This document shows, in pieces, positions 25,160-33,106 of a stretch of 64,000 bases of DNA. The notes beneath the pieces were generated by a model that was not told where the DNA came from, ran no database searches, and worked only from the letters and a program-made list of their open reading frames with translations. The stretch is from assembly GCF_012952295.1 (NCBI RefSeq), contig NZ_JABBCH010000012.1, positions 1-64,000 on the forward strand, given 5' to 3'. Every line of letters begins with the position of its first letter. Within the stretch, counting starts at the first letter, position 1. The stretch is from Crystallibacter degradans. Its GTDB lineage: Bacteria > Actinomycetota > Actinomycetes > Actinomycetales > Micrococcaceae. The translations under genes were made by a program, and so were the position numbers.

Positions 25160-25636
25160 ATGGGGAGAAGGATCGATGTCATCCCGCTTTGGCTGCGGCG
25201 GACCGGCGTCGAAGTGCTCGGCTGGGCCCTTATCCTTATTGGTGTCGCGATGCTCGTATTGCCGGGCCCGGGCCTGCTCGCAATCGTGAGCGGCCTGGTA
25301 GTGCTGTCGCTACACAATGTTTGGGCAAAGAATCTGCTTGCCAGGGTCAAGACCCGTGCGATCAGGATAGCGATGGCGGAAGTGCAGACGTGGCCCCGCA
25401 TCCTGGCCGGTGTCATGGGCGGGCTGATGGTTGTTGTCGCAGGCGTCGTATGGACTGTCCAACCGTCCATGCCGGACTGGTGGATGTTCGGTGAGCAGTG
25501 GTGGCTTCCCGGAGGATGGGGCGTCGGACTCGCCTTGATCTCCTCCGGCCTGATAGCACTGCTCATCCTCTTCTATTGCTTTCGCAGGTTCCGCCCGCCC
25601 CGTTCCTCGTCACCCCGCGGGGGATCAAAACCATAG
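25160..25636 (+). CDS. PGPGW-type membrane protein
   Basis: This 158-aa protein has two hydrophobic stretches near residues 19-50 containing LPGPGLLAIVSGLVVLS, the signature of the PGPGW transmembrane family. A third span lies at about 80-98 (VMGGLMVVVAGVVWTV) and a fourth at about 118-140. GGGAG lies ahead of the ATG. The family has no assigned function. The C-terminus is basic and proline-rich. The ~180 bp to the convergent HipA-like stop at 25818 holds no visible gene. Confidence 0.75.
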   Translation: MGRRIDVIPLWLRRTGVEVLGWALILIGVAMLVLPGPGLLAIVSGLVVLSLHNVWAKNLLARVKTRAIRIAMAEVQTWPRILAGVMGGLMVVVAGVVWTVQPSMPDWWMFGEQWWLPGGWGVGLALISSGLIALLILFYCFRRFRPPRSSSPRGGSKP

Positions 25637-25817
25637 GCCTTCGCCCCTTGCCAGGGATCGGCATCAGCGCCGATGTCTTGCGCTCAGCCTGTTGGTCCTC
25701 TCCGGAAGTACAAACGGCTCAAGCTCCCCCGGAGGAATGCCGGCCGCTTCGCGCAGCTGGACCCTCGGGCGTCACGTCGTCGCCCCGTGCCGGCGGCCGC
25801 AGCGGTACTGCTAGGTC

Positions 25818-27164
25818 TTACCGGCGCCTGAAATGCCCTTCGATTCGCCGTCCCCGGCGCACGTGCGGTTTCACCCACACGTCACCGGAGGCTGCCGGGG
25901 GAAGTGCCGAGGCCATGTCGATGACAGTCGGCCCCGACACGGCCAGGGCTGCTGTTCTCGCGCGGTTTTCGCCTTCGAAAGCGTGGGTCATGAAGTCGAG
26001 TGCGTCAGGTGCAACCCCGGCCCCTACTGCCTCGTCCCGCCAGACTGATACCGCGGCGTCGACCGCCTGAATCCGTTGTACAGCTTGGTCGCGGGTCAGC
26101 CGGAACACGTGGGCGTGCTCAACCAGGAGCCCGATATCGCGGTCCGCCGGATCGTCCTCCGGTGTCAGGGGTGTTGCCGCGCTGTCCAGCCTGGAGGGGT
26201 TTACGTCGAAGGACGGCGAAAGCCGCCAGCCGGCCCCCACCCGGAGCAGTCCGTGGTTGCGCATGTGGTCATCAATGTTGTTTACCATGGCCGTGAAGGC
26301 AGCGCGGGAGAAAAGCTCGGCGGCATCCGCGTCCGGGCTGGAAGAGATACCGGCGACTTTCGAGGCAAGAGTGGCGTAGTCCACGAGCTCATGTTCGGCG
26401 ATCCGGAACGCCGTCCTGAAGCTCATGTAAGGCAGCCGCCGCACGCCCTCGCGGTCGAACCTCCGCGTGAGGAACACCGAATGGTCATGACCCAGCGGGA
26501 CCGTCTGCGACGGCTGGACCGCAATACCGGCCTTGGCCTGCATCCGTATCGCAGCGAGCTCCCACGCTGAGATGTCGTAGACGTCCGAGGTGCGCGGGAA
26601 CTTCGCCAGGTGCATCGTTCCTTCCTCGTCGCGTACCCAGGCCTTTGGTTGCGCGCCGCCGGGGGATGAACCGACACCGATCAATTCTTTGACTCCTTCA
26701 TCCACTTCACCGTTTTCAGCGAAACGGTTTGCGGCGTCGGCGAGCCTGGCAAGGTCGCGGATGCCAGCCCGTTCATGGGCGGGATCGAGGAAAACTCCCT
26801 TCTGACGGAACCGCAGCGCACCTTGCCGGGTTTCGTCGCTCACGGCCAACAGAAGATCAATCTCCGACGGTTGACGAAACTTCTCCCGACGATCGCGCGC
26901 GGCCCGGCGCATGCCGGCGTCAAGCAGGTTGCGGCCCCACCGGTCGGGGGCAGCGTCATCGAATGCCACGAAGGTGGTCCGGTGCGGGGGCGGCGTGTGA
27001 GGCCCCCGCTGCAAAGGCAGGTCGGGCGAGATCGCGAAGGCCCTGTCATCGGCGAGCCAGTCGTCCAGGTAGGTGAAAGTCAGCGATGGGGCTTGGAACC
27101 CCGGGCGCACCTCGACCGCGCAAATTCCTGTTTGCCGGTCGTCGACCCAGACTTCGAAAGTCAC
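25818..27164 (-). CDS. HipA-like serine/threonine kinase toxin
   Basis: This 448-aa protein has the HipA layout: an N-terminal barrel domain (MTFEVWVDDRQTGI), a couple/ATP-binding part with the Gly-rich GVGSSPGGAQPKAW (163-176), and the catalytic loop NNIDDHMRNHG (295-305) with DVNPS at 320-324. HipA of E. coli phosphorylates glutamyl-tRNA synthetase and induces dormancy. All motif residues are present, so it is probably active. It overlaps the HTH gene by four bases (ATGA). It could equally be a HipA-like kinase without toxin activity. Confidence 0.88.
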   Translation of the reverse strand: MTFEVWVDDRQTGICAVEVRPGFQAPSLTFTYLDDWLADDRAFAISPDLPLQRGPHTPPPHRTTFVAFDDAAPDRWGRNLLDAGMRRAARDRREKFRQPSEIDLLLAVSDETRQGALRFRQKGVFLDPAHERAGIRDLARLADAANRFAENGEVDEGVKELIGVGSSPGGAQPKAWVRDEEGTMHLAKFPRTSDVYDISAWELAAIRMQAKAGIAVQPSQTVPLGHDHSVFLTRRFDREGVRRLPYMSFRTAFRIAEHELVDYATLASKVAGISSSPDADAAELFSRAAFTAMVNNIDDHMRNHGLLRVGAGWRLSPSFDVNPSRLDSAATPLTPEDDPADRDIGLLVEHAHVFRLTRDQAVQRIQAVDAAVSVWRDEAVGAGVAPDALDFMTHAFEGENRARTAALAVSGPTVIDMASALPPAASGDVWVKPHVRRGRRIEGHFRRR

Positions 27165-27439
27165 GAGGACCGCCTGGCACGCTGCCGGCCGAGCAGATGG
27201 GCCCGCAACCGGCCCAGGTCAGTTTCCAAGGGGTCGGTGGCCGATTCCAGCCGCTCCGTGAGGTTCAGGATGTTCGACAGGGCAAGAAAACTGCCGAGAC
27301 GGACCCCGTCGTCGCCACGTTCTATGCGGCGCAGTGTCGGCACTGAAATGTCTGCCCGCTCTGCAGCCAGCTCCTGGCTCAGCCCAAGCATTATTCGCCA
27401 CTGACGCAGGTGCTCGCCCAATCGCTCGCTCGTTTCCAT
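27161..27439 (-). CDS. HipB-like Xre-family antitoxin
   Basis: Start ATG 27439 has AAGGAG seven bases upstream, giving 92 aa. The HTH_3 domain spans about residues 10-65 (MLGLSQELAAERADISVPTL, then RRIERGDDGVRLGSFLALS). HipB-type proteins bind operator DNA and the HipA kinase. The four-base overlap with HipA and the inverted repeat over its own start (27434-27459) support an autoregulated toxin-antitoxin pair. The basic C-terminal tail LGRQRARRSS may contact the toxin or DNA. Confidence 0.88.
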   Translation of the reverse strand: METSERLGEHLRQWRIMLGLSQELAAERADISVPTLRRIERGDDGVRLGSFLALSNILNLTERLESATDPLETDLGRLRAHLLGRQRARRSS

Positions 27440-27459
27440 TACCACTCTCCTTAATGGAA
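27434..27459. promoter_or_regulatory. Operator-like inverted repeat over the hipB start codon
   Basis: TTCCATTA (27434-27441) and TAATGGAA (27452-27459) are perfect arms 10 bp apart. They straddle the ribosome site, and the left arm includes the ATG of the HTH gene. HipB of E. coli recognises TATCC-N8-GGATA, so arm size and spacing are comparable. Binding here would block hipBA expression. Confidence 0.65.
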
Positions 27460-27558
27460 CTAGTCTATTGTCTTTCTACACATAACTGAATGAGAGAGTT
27501 GTGTTACCTCCAGGAGGGCTGGGCCGCCAAGACGCCCCTACCCCTCCGGTGCTCTGAG

Positions 27559-27935
27559 TCAGGCAGACAAGCGTCTGCGGACGATTCGCTGGCCGCCTTG
27601 GCGTCGAACCGGCCAGCGATCTTGGCCGTCACGGGCTTCATCGCCTGGCCCATCTGGCGCATGGTCAGTTCCGTGCCGTTGGCCTTCAGACCTTCCACGA
27701 CGTCCTGGACGATCTGCTCAACCTCGGAGCGGGTCGGCGCTTTCGGCAGGTAGGCCTCGATGACCTCGGCTTCGAGAACCTCTGCGAGGCCCGGCTGTGT
27801 TCGTCTGCCTCGGTGTAGATGCGGGCGGTGTCGGCGCTTGGCAGCTTCTTTCTGCAGCAGTGCGATGACCGGGGCATCGGCCAGCTCGGCCGGCATCTTG
27901 CCGGACTTCTCACGGGCAGGCTTTGAAGAAGTCAT
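27559..27935 (-). pseudogene. Degraded second copy of the GatB/YqeY domain gene
   Basis: Segments matching the intact YqeY at 23123-23590 occur in two frames: AREKSGKMPAELADAPVIAL, then ALLQKEAAKRR in one frame; DTARIYTEADEHSRA in another; then EVIEAYLPKA and MRQMGQAMKPVTAKIAGRFD back in the first. The end SEIVRRRLSA plus stop appears only after a further frame change. About 25 residues of the N-terminal region are missing. At least three shifts plus a deletion mean no functional product. The copy lies upstream of tRNA-Ala. Confidence 0.85.
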
Positions 27936-28070
27936 GAACACCACGTCACAGCTGCAGCAGATGACGCTACCGTAGTGCCATGACGATGGCACTTGAAACC
28001 GCCCAAAGAGGCAAAGTGTGGGGAAAGTGTGGGATTGCCCTCACGAAGAGACAAAAGTCCCCGTCAATAG

Positions 28071-28143
28071 TGGAGCTTAGGGGAATCGAACCCCTGACCT
28101 TTTCATTGCGAACGAAACGCTCTACCAACTGAGCTAAAGCCCC
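28071..28143 (-). tRNA. tRNA-Ala(CGC)
   Basis: A complete 73-nt cloverleaf is read on the minus strand. Acceptor GGGGCTT pairs with AAGCTCC, including the G3-U70 wobble that defines alanine identity. The D-arm is GCTC/GAGC, the anticodon stem TTTCG/TGAAA with loop TTCGCAA (anticodon CGC), and the T-arm AGGGG-TTCGAAT-CCCCT. The discriminator is A and CCA is not encoded, as in most Actinobacteria. It would decode GCG, common in a GC-rich genome. Confidence 0.97.
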
Positions 28144-28300
28144 GTGCCACTGCGTTCGATCATATGGCGGCTGGCTGCTTTGGAACAAGCTGAGGCGTCA
28201 AAAACCTTTACGCAGCCTCAGGACAGGAACGGCAATAACGAATCGGGAGCACTTCTCCTGCAGCCATGCTCACAACGTGCAACAGACCTAGAATCTGGTC

Positions 28301-28807
28301 ATGGACGACAAAGTGCTCAAGGCCGTTTACACGATCTTCCTCGGGGTCATTCTTGCGTTGTTCGTCGGTCTCGGCGTCCGCACCTTCTACCCGCCGCCTG
28401 AGATGCCGGAATTCCCGATCGAATTGTCCGTCCCGACGAATACAGAACCCACGGATGAAGAACTGGCCCAGCAGCAGGAGGCCCAGCGGGAATACGAGAT
28501 CGCGAACCGCGCCTGGATGGAGGAAAACGAAGCCTACAACCGCAATGTCACCACCGTGGCGTTGGCTGCGTCGGTGGTCATGCTCGGCCTCAGCCTGCTG
28601 CTCGAGAAGCGGAACAGGGTTCTCGCCAACGGCGTCATGCTGGGCAGCCTCTTCACCCTGATCTACAGCATCTTCCGCGGCTTCTTGTCCGGAGACACCA
28701 CGCTCACCTTCATCACGGTGACCATCGGACTGGCCATCGTACTCTTCCTTGGTTACCGCCGGTTCTTCCAACCGCGGGCCCAGACCCCGGTGGAGGCTTC
28801 GGGCTAA
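28301..28807 (+). CDS. Four-span membrane protein of unknown function
   Basis: This 168-aa protein has a first span at residues 7-27 (AVYTIFLGVILALFVGLGV). An acidic, Gln/Glu-rich external loop follows (about 28-83, including EELAQQQEAQREYE). Three more spans lie near 85-100, 107-125 and 132-150. I recognise no family motif. It is alone between tRNA-Ala and the Lrp gene. A strong hairpin follows at 28838-28878. Confidence 0.75.
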   Translation: MDDKVLKAVYTIFLGVILALFVGLGVRTFYPPPEMPEFPIELSVPTNTEPTDEELAQQQEAQREYEIANRAWMEENEAYNRNVTTVALAASVVMLGLSLLLEKRNRVLANGVMLGSLFTLIYSIFRGFLSGDTTLTFITVTIGLAIVLFLGYRRFFQPRAQTPVEASG

Positions 28808-28837
28808 CGCCCGCCGTCCCGTGCAGCTAAAACAGCA

Positions 28838-28878
28838 AGACCCCTGTATCTGCCGAGGATCGGCGGATTCAGGGGTCT
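28838..28878. terminator. Stem-loop after the four-span membrane protein gene
   Basis: AGACCCCTG (28838-28846) pairs with CAGGGGTCT (28870-28878); an inner CCG/CGG pair tightens the loop. It lies 31 nt after the stop. No T-run follows, so efficiency is uncertain. Confidence 0.6.
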
Positions 28879-29044
28879 AAAGCTGTGTGAACAACAAGGT
28901 CGGTGCTTTGCGGGCTCCTCTGACAGGTTGGCGGCGGGTTGTGCCGTTTCTCCTGCACCTCACGGGCACTTGCTTGTGGCGCGGCCCGTTCTGGAAACCA
29001 TTTCAGCAGAGCTCGGGCAATCCGTGCAATAGTTAGTTCATTAG

Positions 29045-29061
29045 TTGGTCAAACTGATCAA
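29045..29061. promoter_or_regulatory. Candidate Lrp/AsnC operator
   Basis: TTGGTCA-AAC-TGATCAA is an inverted repeat with one mismatch, 27 bp upstream of the GTG of the Lrp-type gene. Lrp-family proteins are commonly autoregulated through AT-rich dyads of about this size. Confidence 0.5.
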
Positions 29062-29087
29062 AGTAAGCAGGCTCTGCAGGACAGGAA

Positions 29088-29558
29088 GTGGTCATTTTGC
29101 AGCAACTCGACCCGACGGACCGCAAAATCCTCCTTGCGCTTGATGAGGATCCCCGGATTCCCGTCATGCTGCTCGCACAGAAGCTCGGGTTGGCCCGCGG
29201 CACGGTCCACTCCAGACTGGAACGTCTGGCCGCGACCGGCACGCTGCGCCCCAATTCAGCCCGGGTCGTTCCCGAAGCCGTCGGACGCGGCGTGACCGCC
29301 ATGGTCAGCGCGGAGCTGGACCAGAGCAAGCTCAATGACGCCATCGATGCCTTACGGAACATTCCCGAGGTCCTTGAATGCCACGCGCCGGCCGGAGACA
29401 CCGATCTGCTGCTGCGGGTGGTCGCAAAGAGTCCGGATGATCTGTACCGCGTCAGCGAGGAAATCAGGCTGTGCCCAGGCATCACCAGGACGTCAACGCA
29501 GATGTTCCTGCGGGAGGTCATCCCCTACCGCATCACGGGGCTGCTCCACGAGGAGTAA
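29088..29558 (+). CDS. Lrp/AsnC-family transcriptional regulator
   Basis: This 156-aa protein has an N-terminal winged HTH (LDPTDRKILLALDEDPRIPV, then LARGTVHSRLERLAATGTL) and a RAM effector domain (VLECHAPAGDTDLLLRVVAK). The family senses amino acids or related acids and forms octamers. The GTG at 29088 is used as start with AGGACAGG upstream. A downstream TTG at 29097 is an alternative. The neighbours (DUF456 and DedA membrane proteins, convergent) do not suggest a target. Confidence 0.85.
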   Translation: MVILQQLDPTDRKILLALDEDPRIPVMLLAQKLGLARGTVHSRLERLAATGTLRPNSARVVPEAVGRGVTAMVSAELDQSKLNDAIDALRNIPEVLECHAPAGDTDLLLRVVAKSPDDLYRVSEEIRLCPGITRTSTQMFLREVIPYRITGLLHEE

Positions 29559-29598
29559 GCCGCCAGTGGGGCGAGCCGCCGGGCGGAAGGCTGCGGGG

Positions 29599-30096
29599 TC
29601 AGAAGAAGAAGTGCAGGATCACGCCGATGCTCCAGATGCTGCCTGCTGCGAAAGCGCAGCCCAGCTCTATCAAGATCCCGATCCCCATGGCTTTCAGCGC
29701 GACCGCACTCGAGTGCAGGGCGGGACGGAGTTCCCGCTGGCGCAGGTATTCGCTGAGCAGCAGGCCTACTGCAAAACCGACAAACAGTCCCACCACGGGG
29801 ATGACGAACATCCCCACCAGGCCAACAACCACGCCGACCACAATGGAGCGGTTGGGAATCTGGCGGCCCTTCAGCCGCTTGCCTGTCAGGACGGCGCTGG
29901 CCAGCATGCCGGCAACCACCAGCACCGCCCCCAGGCCAAAGACCACCCAGCCCACCGTGTTCTGCAGGACCAATGCCCAGATGAGCAGGCTGACGCCAAT
30001 GGTGATGGCCCCGGGCAGCACGGGAACAATAATTCCGGCAACGCCGACGGCGATGAGCAGTCCGCAAACGAGCGTGACGATGATCTGGGCTTCCAT
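29599..30096 (-). CDS. DUF456 family membrane protein
   Basis: This 165-aa, four-to-five-span protein includes IVTLVCGLLIAVGVAGIIVP at the N-terminus and VGMFVIPVVGLFVGFAVG. It matches DUF456 in length and in the glycine-rich spans. Function is unknown. It lies 9 bp after the DedA-like gene on the same strand, so the two may be co-expressed. It is convergent with the Lrp gene, 40 bp between stops. Confidence 0.8.
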   Translation of the reverse strand: MEAQIIVTLVCGLLIAVGVAGIIVPVLPGAITIGVSLLIWALVLQNTVGWVVFGLGAVLVVAGMLASAVLTGKRLKGRQIPNRSIVVGVVVGLVGMFVIPVVGLFVGFAVGLLLSEYLRQRELRPALHSSAVALKAMGIGILIELGCAFAAGSIWSIGVILHFFF

Positions 30097-30105
30097 AGCC
30101 CCAGC

Positions 30106-30672
30106 CTATTCGGAACGGTCCGTGTGGCCCGGTGGCGCCGCACTGAATGTCGGATGGGACGCGCCCTCGGTGGGCTCCGCCGTCGTTAGTCTTTCTGTTT
30201 TCGCGCTCTGCCGCTTGCCACGCTTCCTGCGCCAGATCAGGCAACCCAGAACGCCCAGCAGTACCACCACAATAACGACGGCGGCGACCGGGGATGCGAG
30301 GACCAACGCCACCCATGCGGCGATCGCTGCCATCCCCACGGTCGCGTAGACGATGGCCCAGAGGAGACTGCCAAGCACGACGGCGGGCAGGAACCGGATC
30401 ATGCGCATCCTCGCAATTCCGGCGCTGCTGACCACCGCGGTCTGGATGCCGACAGTGAGGAAGCACAGCGTGACCGCGAAGGGACCGAAGGTGTTCATGA
30501 ACCGCTCGGCACGCTTCATGACCGGGCCGTTAAGGTGCCGCTCGAACCGGGTATGGCGTCCGCCGGCGGCGATTCCACGGCCGAGCCAGTAGGTGGCATT
30601 GGAGCGCATCATGGCGACGCAGAAGAGCGCCAGAATTGCCCAGCCCAACGGAAGGTCGAGGAAAATATCCAC
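30106..30672 (-). CDS. DedA/VTT-domain membrane protein (short form)
   Basis: This 188-aa protein has the VTT signature FGPFAVTLCFLTVGIQTAVV followed by SSAGIARMRMIRFLPAVVLG and SLLWAIVYATVGM, and RSNATYWLGRG in the first third. DedA proteins act as lipid scramblases or flippases (for example for polyprenyl phosphate or phosphatidylethanolamine). It lacks the longer N-terminal part of typical ~200-220-aa members. The C-terminus is basic then hydrophilic. Confidence 0.8.
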   Translation of the reverse strand: MDIFLDLPLGWAILALFCVAMMRSNATYWLGRGIAAGGRHTRFERHLNGPVMKRAERFMNTFGPFAVTLCFLTVGIQTAVVSSAGIARMRMIRFLPAVVLGSLLWAIVYATVGMAAIAAWVALVLASPVAAVVIVVVLLGVLGCLIWRRKRGKRQSAKTERLTTAEPTEGASHPTFSAAPPGHTDRSE

Positions 30673-30790
30673 AGACTTCCTTTCGCCGCTGCCGCCCCTG
30701 ACACCTAAATTCTACAGCCCGTAGAAACATTGGGGAACGGATCCCACACCGCGTAACGGCCGGTTCCACCCGCATTATTCCGTTACTGCC

Positions 30791-32065
30791 CTACTGCACG
30801 CCCTTGATCTTCACCACGAACACCGCGCCGAGCAGGCCCACCACGGCGGCGAGCACGAACAGCGCGGTGTAGCCGCCCAGATAAAGCACCACGGGGGCCG
30901 CCACCAGCGGAGCGAAAACCTGCGGCAGCGAGTTCGCCACGTTGATCACGCCCAAGTCCTTGCCCCGGTCTGCCGCGCTGGGCAGCACCTGGGTCAGCAG
31001 GGCGAAGTCGACCGCCAGGAACATGCCGAAACCGGCGCCAAGCACTGCCGCCGCCACGAGCCCCATCGGCCAGCTGGGCCAGAACGCCACCAGGATGGAC
31101 GCCGTCGCAATCGTCACCGCGGAGGCGATCACGAACGGCTTCCGCCTGCCCAGCCGGTCGCTCCACGGTCCGCCGATGACGGCGGTAATCATCACCATAA
31201 CCGCGTAGATGCCGGTCAGGATCAGCACGCCAACGGCCGGATCGGCGTGGCCCACGGCGTCCTGCAGGAAGAAGAACAGGTAGAGCGTGAAGAGGTTGTT
31301 GCCCAGGTTGACCAGGAACCGCGTCACCCAGGCCCAGCCGAAGTCGGGGTATTTGGCCGGGGAGATGTAGAAGCTCTTCAGGAACCGGCCCCACACAAAC
31401 GGCGGGCGCAGGGCCGGATCCAGCGGGGTGTCCCGGCCCTTGATCAGGAACGCGATGATGCTTACGCCTAGGAAGACCGCGCAGTAGAGGTAGCCCAGGA
31501 CAAAGCCGCCGGCGAGATTGGCCAGCACCGCACCGAAGACGATGCCCACGGTCTGGCCCATCGCGGCCAGGCCGCCCACCTGCCCGCGCTGCAGGGTGGG
31601 CACCTTGTCCGGAATGGTGGCGGTCACCGCGGCGTACGCCCCGTTGCAGCCGGCCTGGACCAAACACCAGCCGATCACCATGACAGCGATGTTCGGTGCC
31701 CCGGAGAGCATGAGCAGGGCGGCGAAGGCCAGGATGGTCCCGCCAAGGACCCACGGGACGCGGCGGCCCAGGCGCGAGGTGGTGCGGTCGCTGAGCGCCC
31801 CGGCAATTGGGTTGGCCACCAGCGATACGGCCGCACCGAACCCGGTGGCCAGCGCCAGCACGGCTTCCTTGTTGGCGGCGTCGAAACTTTGCGACTGCTG
31901 AGCCAGCAGCACCTGCAGCGAGGCAAAGAGGACCGCGTTGATGCCCAGATTGGTCAGCAGGACGGCGGTGATCCAGCCCGGTCCGACTTTCCGGGTGGGT
32001 TCGCTGTAAACGTCCGGGGCCGCGGGAAAGGCCTGCCCGGTCTCGCCCGGATCCTGGATTGCCAC
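30791..32065 (-). CDS. MFS transporter (sugar/cation-symporter-like)
   Basis: This 424-aa protein has 12 predicted spans. NPIAGALSDRTTSRLGRRVP (about 84-103) is the MFS motif A region of the GPH-like and sugar-porter groups, and IGGPWSDRLGRRKPFVIA repeats it in the second half. The substrate cannot be told from sequence and no catabolic genes adjoin it. A 34-aa single-span ORF lies 15 bp upstream on the same strand and may be co-expressed. Confidence 0.85.
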   Translation of the reverse strand: MAIQDPGETGQAFPAAPDVYSEPTRKVGPGWITAVLLTNLGINAVLFASLQVLLAQQSQSFDAANKEAVLALATGFGAAVSLVANPIAGALSDRTTSRLGRRVPWVLGGTILAFAALLMLSGAPNIAVMVIGWCLVQAGCNGAYAAVTATIPDKVPTLQRGQVGGLAAMGQTVGIVFGAVLANLAGGFVLGYLYCAVFLGVSIIAFLIKGRDTPLDPALRPPFVWGRFLKSFYISPAKYPDFGWAWVTRFLVNLGNNLFTLYLFFFLQDAVGHADPAVGVLILTGIYAVMVMITAVIGGPWSDRLGRRKPFVIASAVTIATASILVAFWPSWPMGLVAAAVLGAGFGMFLAVDFALLTQVLPSAADRGKDLGVINVANSLPQVFAPLVAAPVVLYLGGYTALFVLAAVVGLLGAVFVVKIKGVQ

Positions 32066-32080
32066 CGCTCGCTGCGCCCC

Positions 32081-32185
32081 TTACTGCCCGGCGAACTGCG
32101 TGATGAAGCCCGCCCCGATCGTGGCCACCATGGCCACAACGACGAGCCAGACGAAGGGTGTCTTGAATCTGCGCATAGTCTTCAT
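32081..32185 (-). CDS. 34-aa single-span miniprotein upstream of the MFS gene
   Basis: The translation begins MKTMRRFKTPFVWLVVVAMV and ends TQFAGQ, with one hydrophobic span and a basic N-terminus. It lacks a ribosome site, but a TAAACT box nine bases upstream of the ATG would suit a near-leaderless transcript. The stop is 15 bp before the MFS start. Evidence is limited to layout and membrane character, so it may be a small partner or a chance ORF. Confidence 0.4.
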   Translation of the reverse strand: MKTMRRFKTPFVWLVVVAMVATIGAGFITQFAGQ

Positions 32186-32211
32186 GATGGAACCAGTTTA
32201 GGCCCCGCGGG

Positions 32212-33018
32212 TCAGCCGACCGGCGCGCGGCCGGATTGTTTAGCGAGCTTCTTCAGCCCCACCGAGACCTGCACCGGCTCCGGCCAGCGCGGCGGCAGGT
32301 TGTCCCCCAGCGTGACGCCTTTGAGCTTGCGCCCGAACATCGGCACCACCCAGTCCCGCAGCCAGGCCCGTTCCGCCCGCGCCAGCTCCCGCCAGCCGGC
32401 CCGTTCCAGAGGCTCCAGTTGCTTGAGTTTGAGGGTGTGCCGCACGCCGAGCGCCGAAAGCACCTGCGCGGCCATGTATTTGTGCCCCACCGGAGACATG
32501 TGCAGTTTGTCGGTATCCCACATCCGCGGGTCCTGGTAGATCTCGAACGCCCAGTGGTCCACCAGCAGCGCATCGTACCGGCGGGCGATTTCGCGCACCG
32601 CCTCGTTGTACAGCCAGTTGCGGCGCCGCATCGGCTCGAGCACCGGTGGCAGCATCACGTCGAACCCGGTGAACAGCAGCAGCTGCGCGCCGGTGGAGGC
32701 CAGCCGTGCCACGGCGTTTTCATACTGCTGCAGCAGGACGTCCATATCCTTGCGCAGTTCCAGGATGTCGTTGCCGCCGGCGTAAAAGGAAACCAGCGTC
32801 GGCTTCATCGCCACAGCGGGCTCGATCTGGTCCGCTACGATCTGGTGCAGCCGCTTGCTGCGCACCGCGAGGTTGGCGTAGCGAAACTCCGGATCCGGCT
32901 TGCCCAACTGCTTCGCCACCCGGTCCGCCCAGCCGCGCACCCCGTTGGGGAACTTGGTGTTGCGGTCCCCCACACCCTCCGTGAAACTATCCCCGAGCGC
33001 TACAAATAGACCTGGCAC
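32212..33018 (-). CDS. SGNH/GDSL-family hydrolase
   Basis: The GTG at 33018 starts the family motif VALGDSFTEG, giving 268 aa. Longer in-frame starts overlap the divergent gene at 33107 and encode no known domain. The SGNH blocks are GDSFTEG (block I), a conserved Gly, YAGGNDILEL (block III) and DKLHMSPVGHKYM (block V, Asp-His). It is a Ser hydrolase of an ester, acyl group or glycan. No signal peptide is seen, so it is probably cytoplasmic. Confidence 0.85.
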   Translation of the reverse strand: MPGLFVALGDSFTEGVGDRNTKFPNGVRGWADRVAKQLGKPDPEFRYANLAVRSKRLHQIVADQIEPAVAMKPTLVSFYAGGNDILELRKDMDVLLQQYENAVARLASTGAQLLLFTGFDVMLPPVLEPMRRRNWLYNEAVREIARRYDALLVDHWAFEIYQDPRMWDTDKLHMSPVGHKYMAAQVLSALGVRHTLKLKQLEPLERAGWRELARAERAWLRDWVVPMFGRKLKGVTLGDNLPPRWPEPVQVSVGLKKLAKQSGRAPVG

Positions 33019-33106
33019 GCGCCCCACGCTAGCCGCGCACGGCAACGGCCGGGCAAACACCGGGTGAACTTCCGCACCCCACGGCGGAGCGGAATATGCT
33101 GTAACC

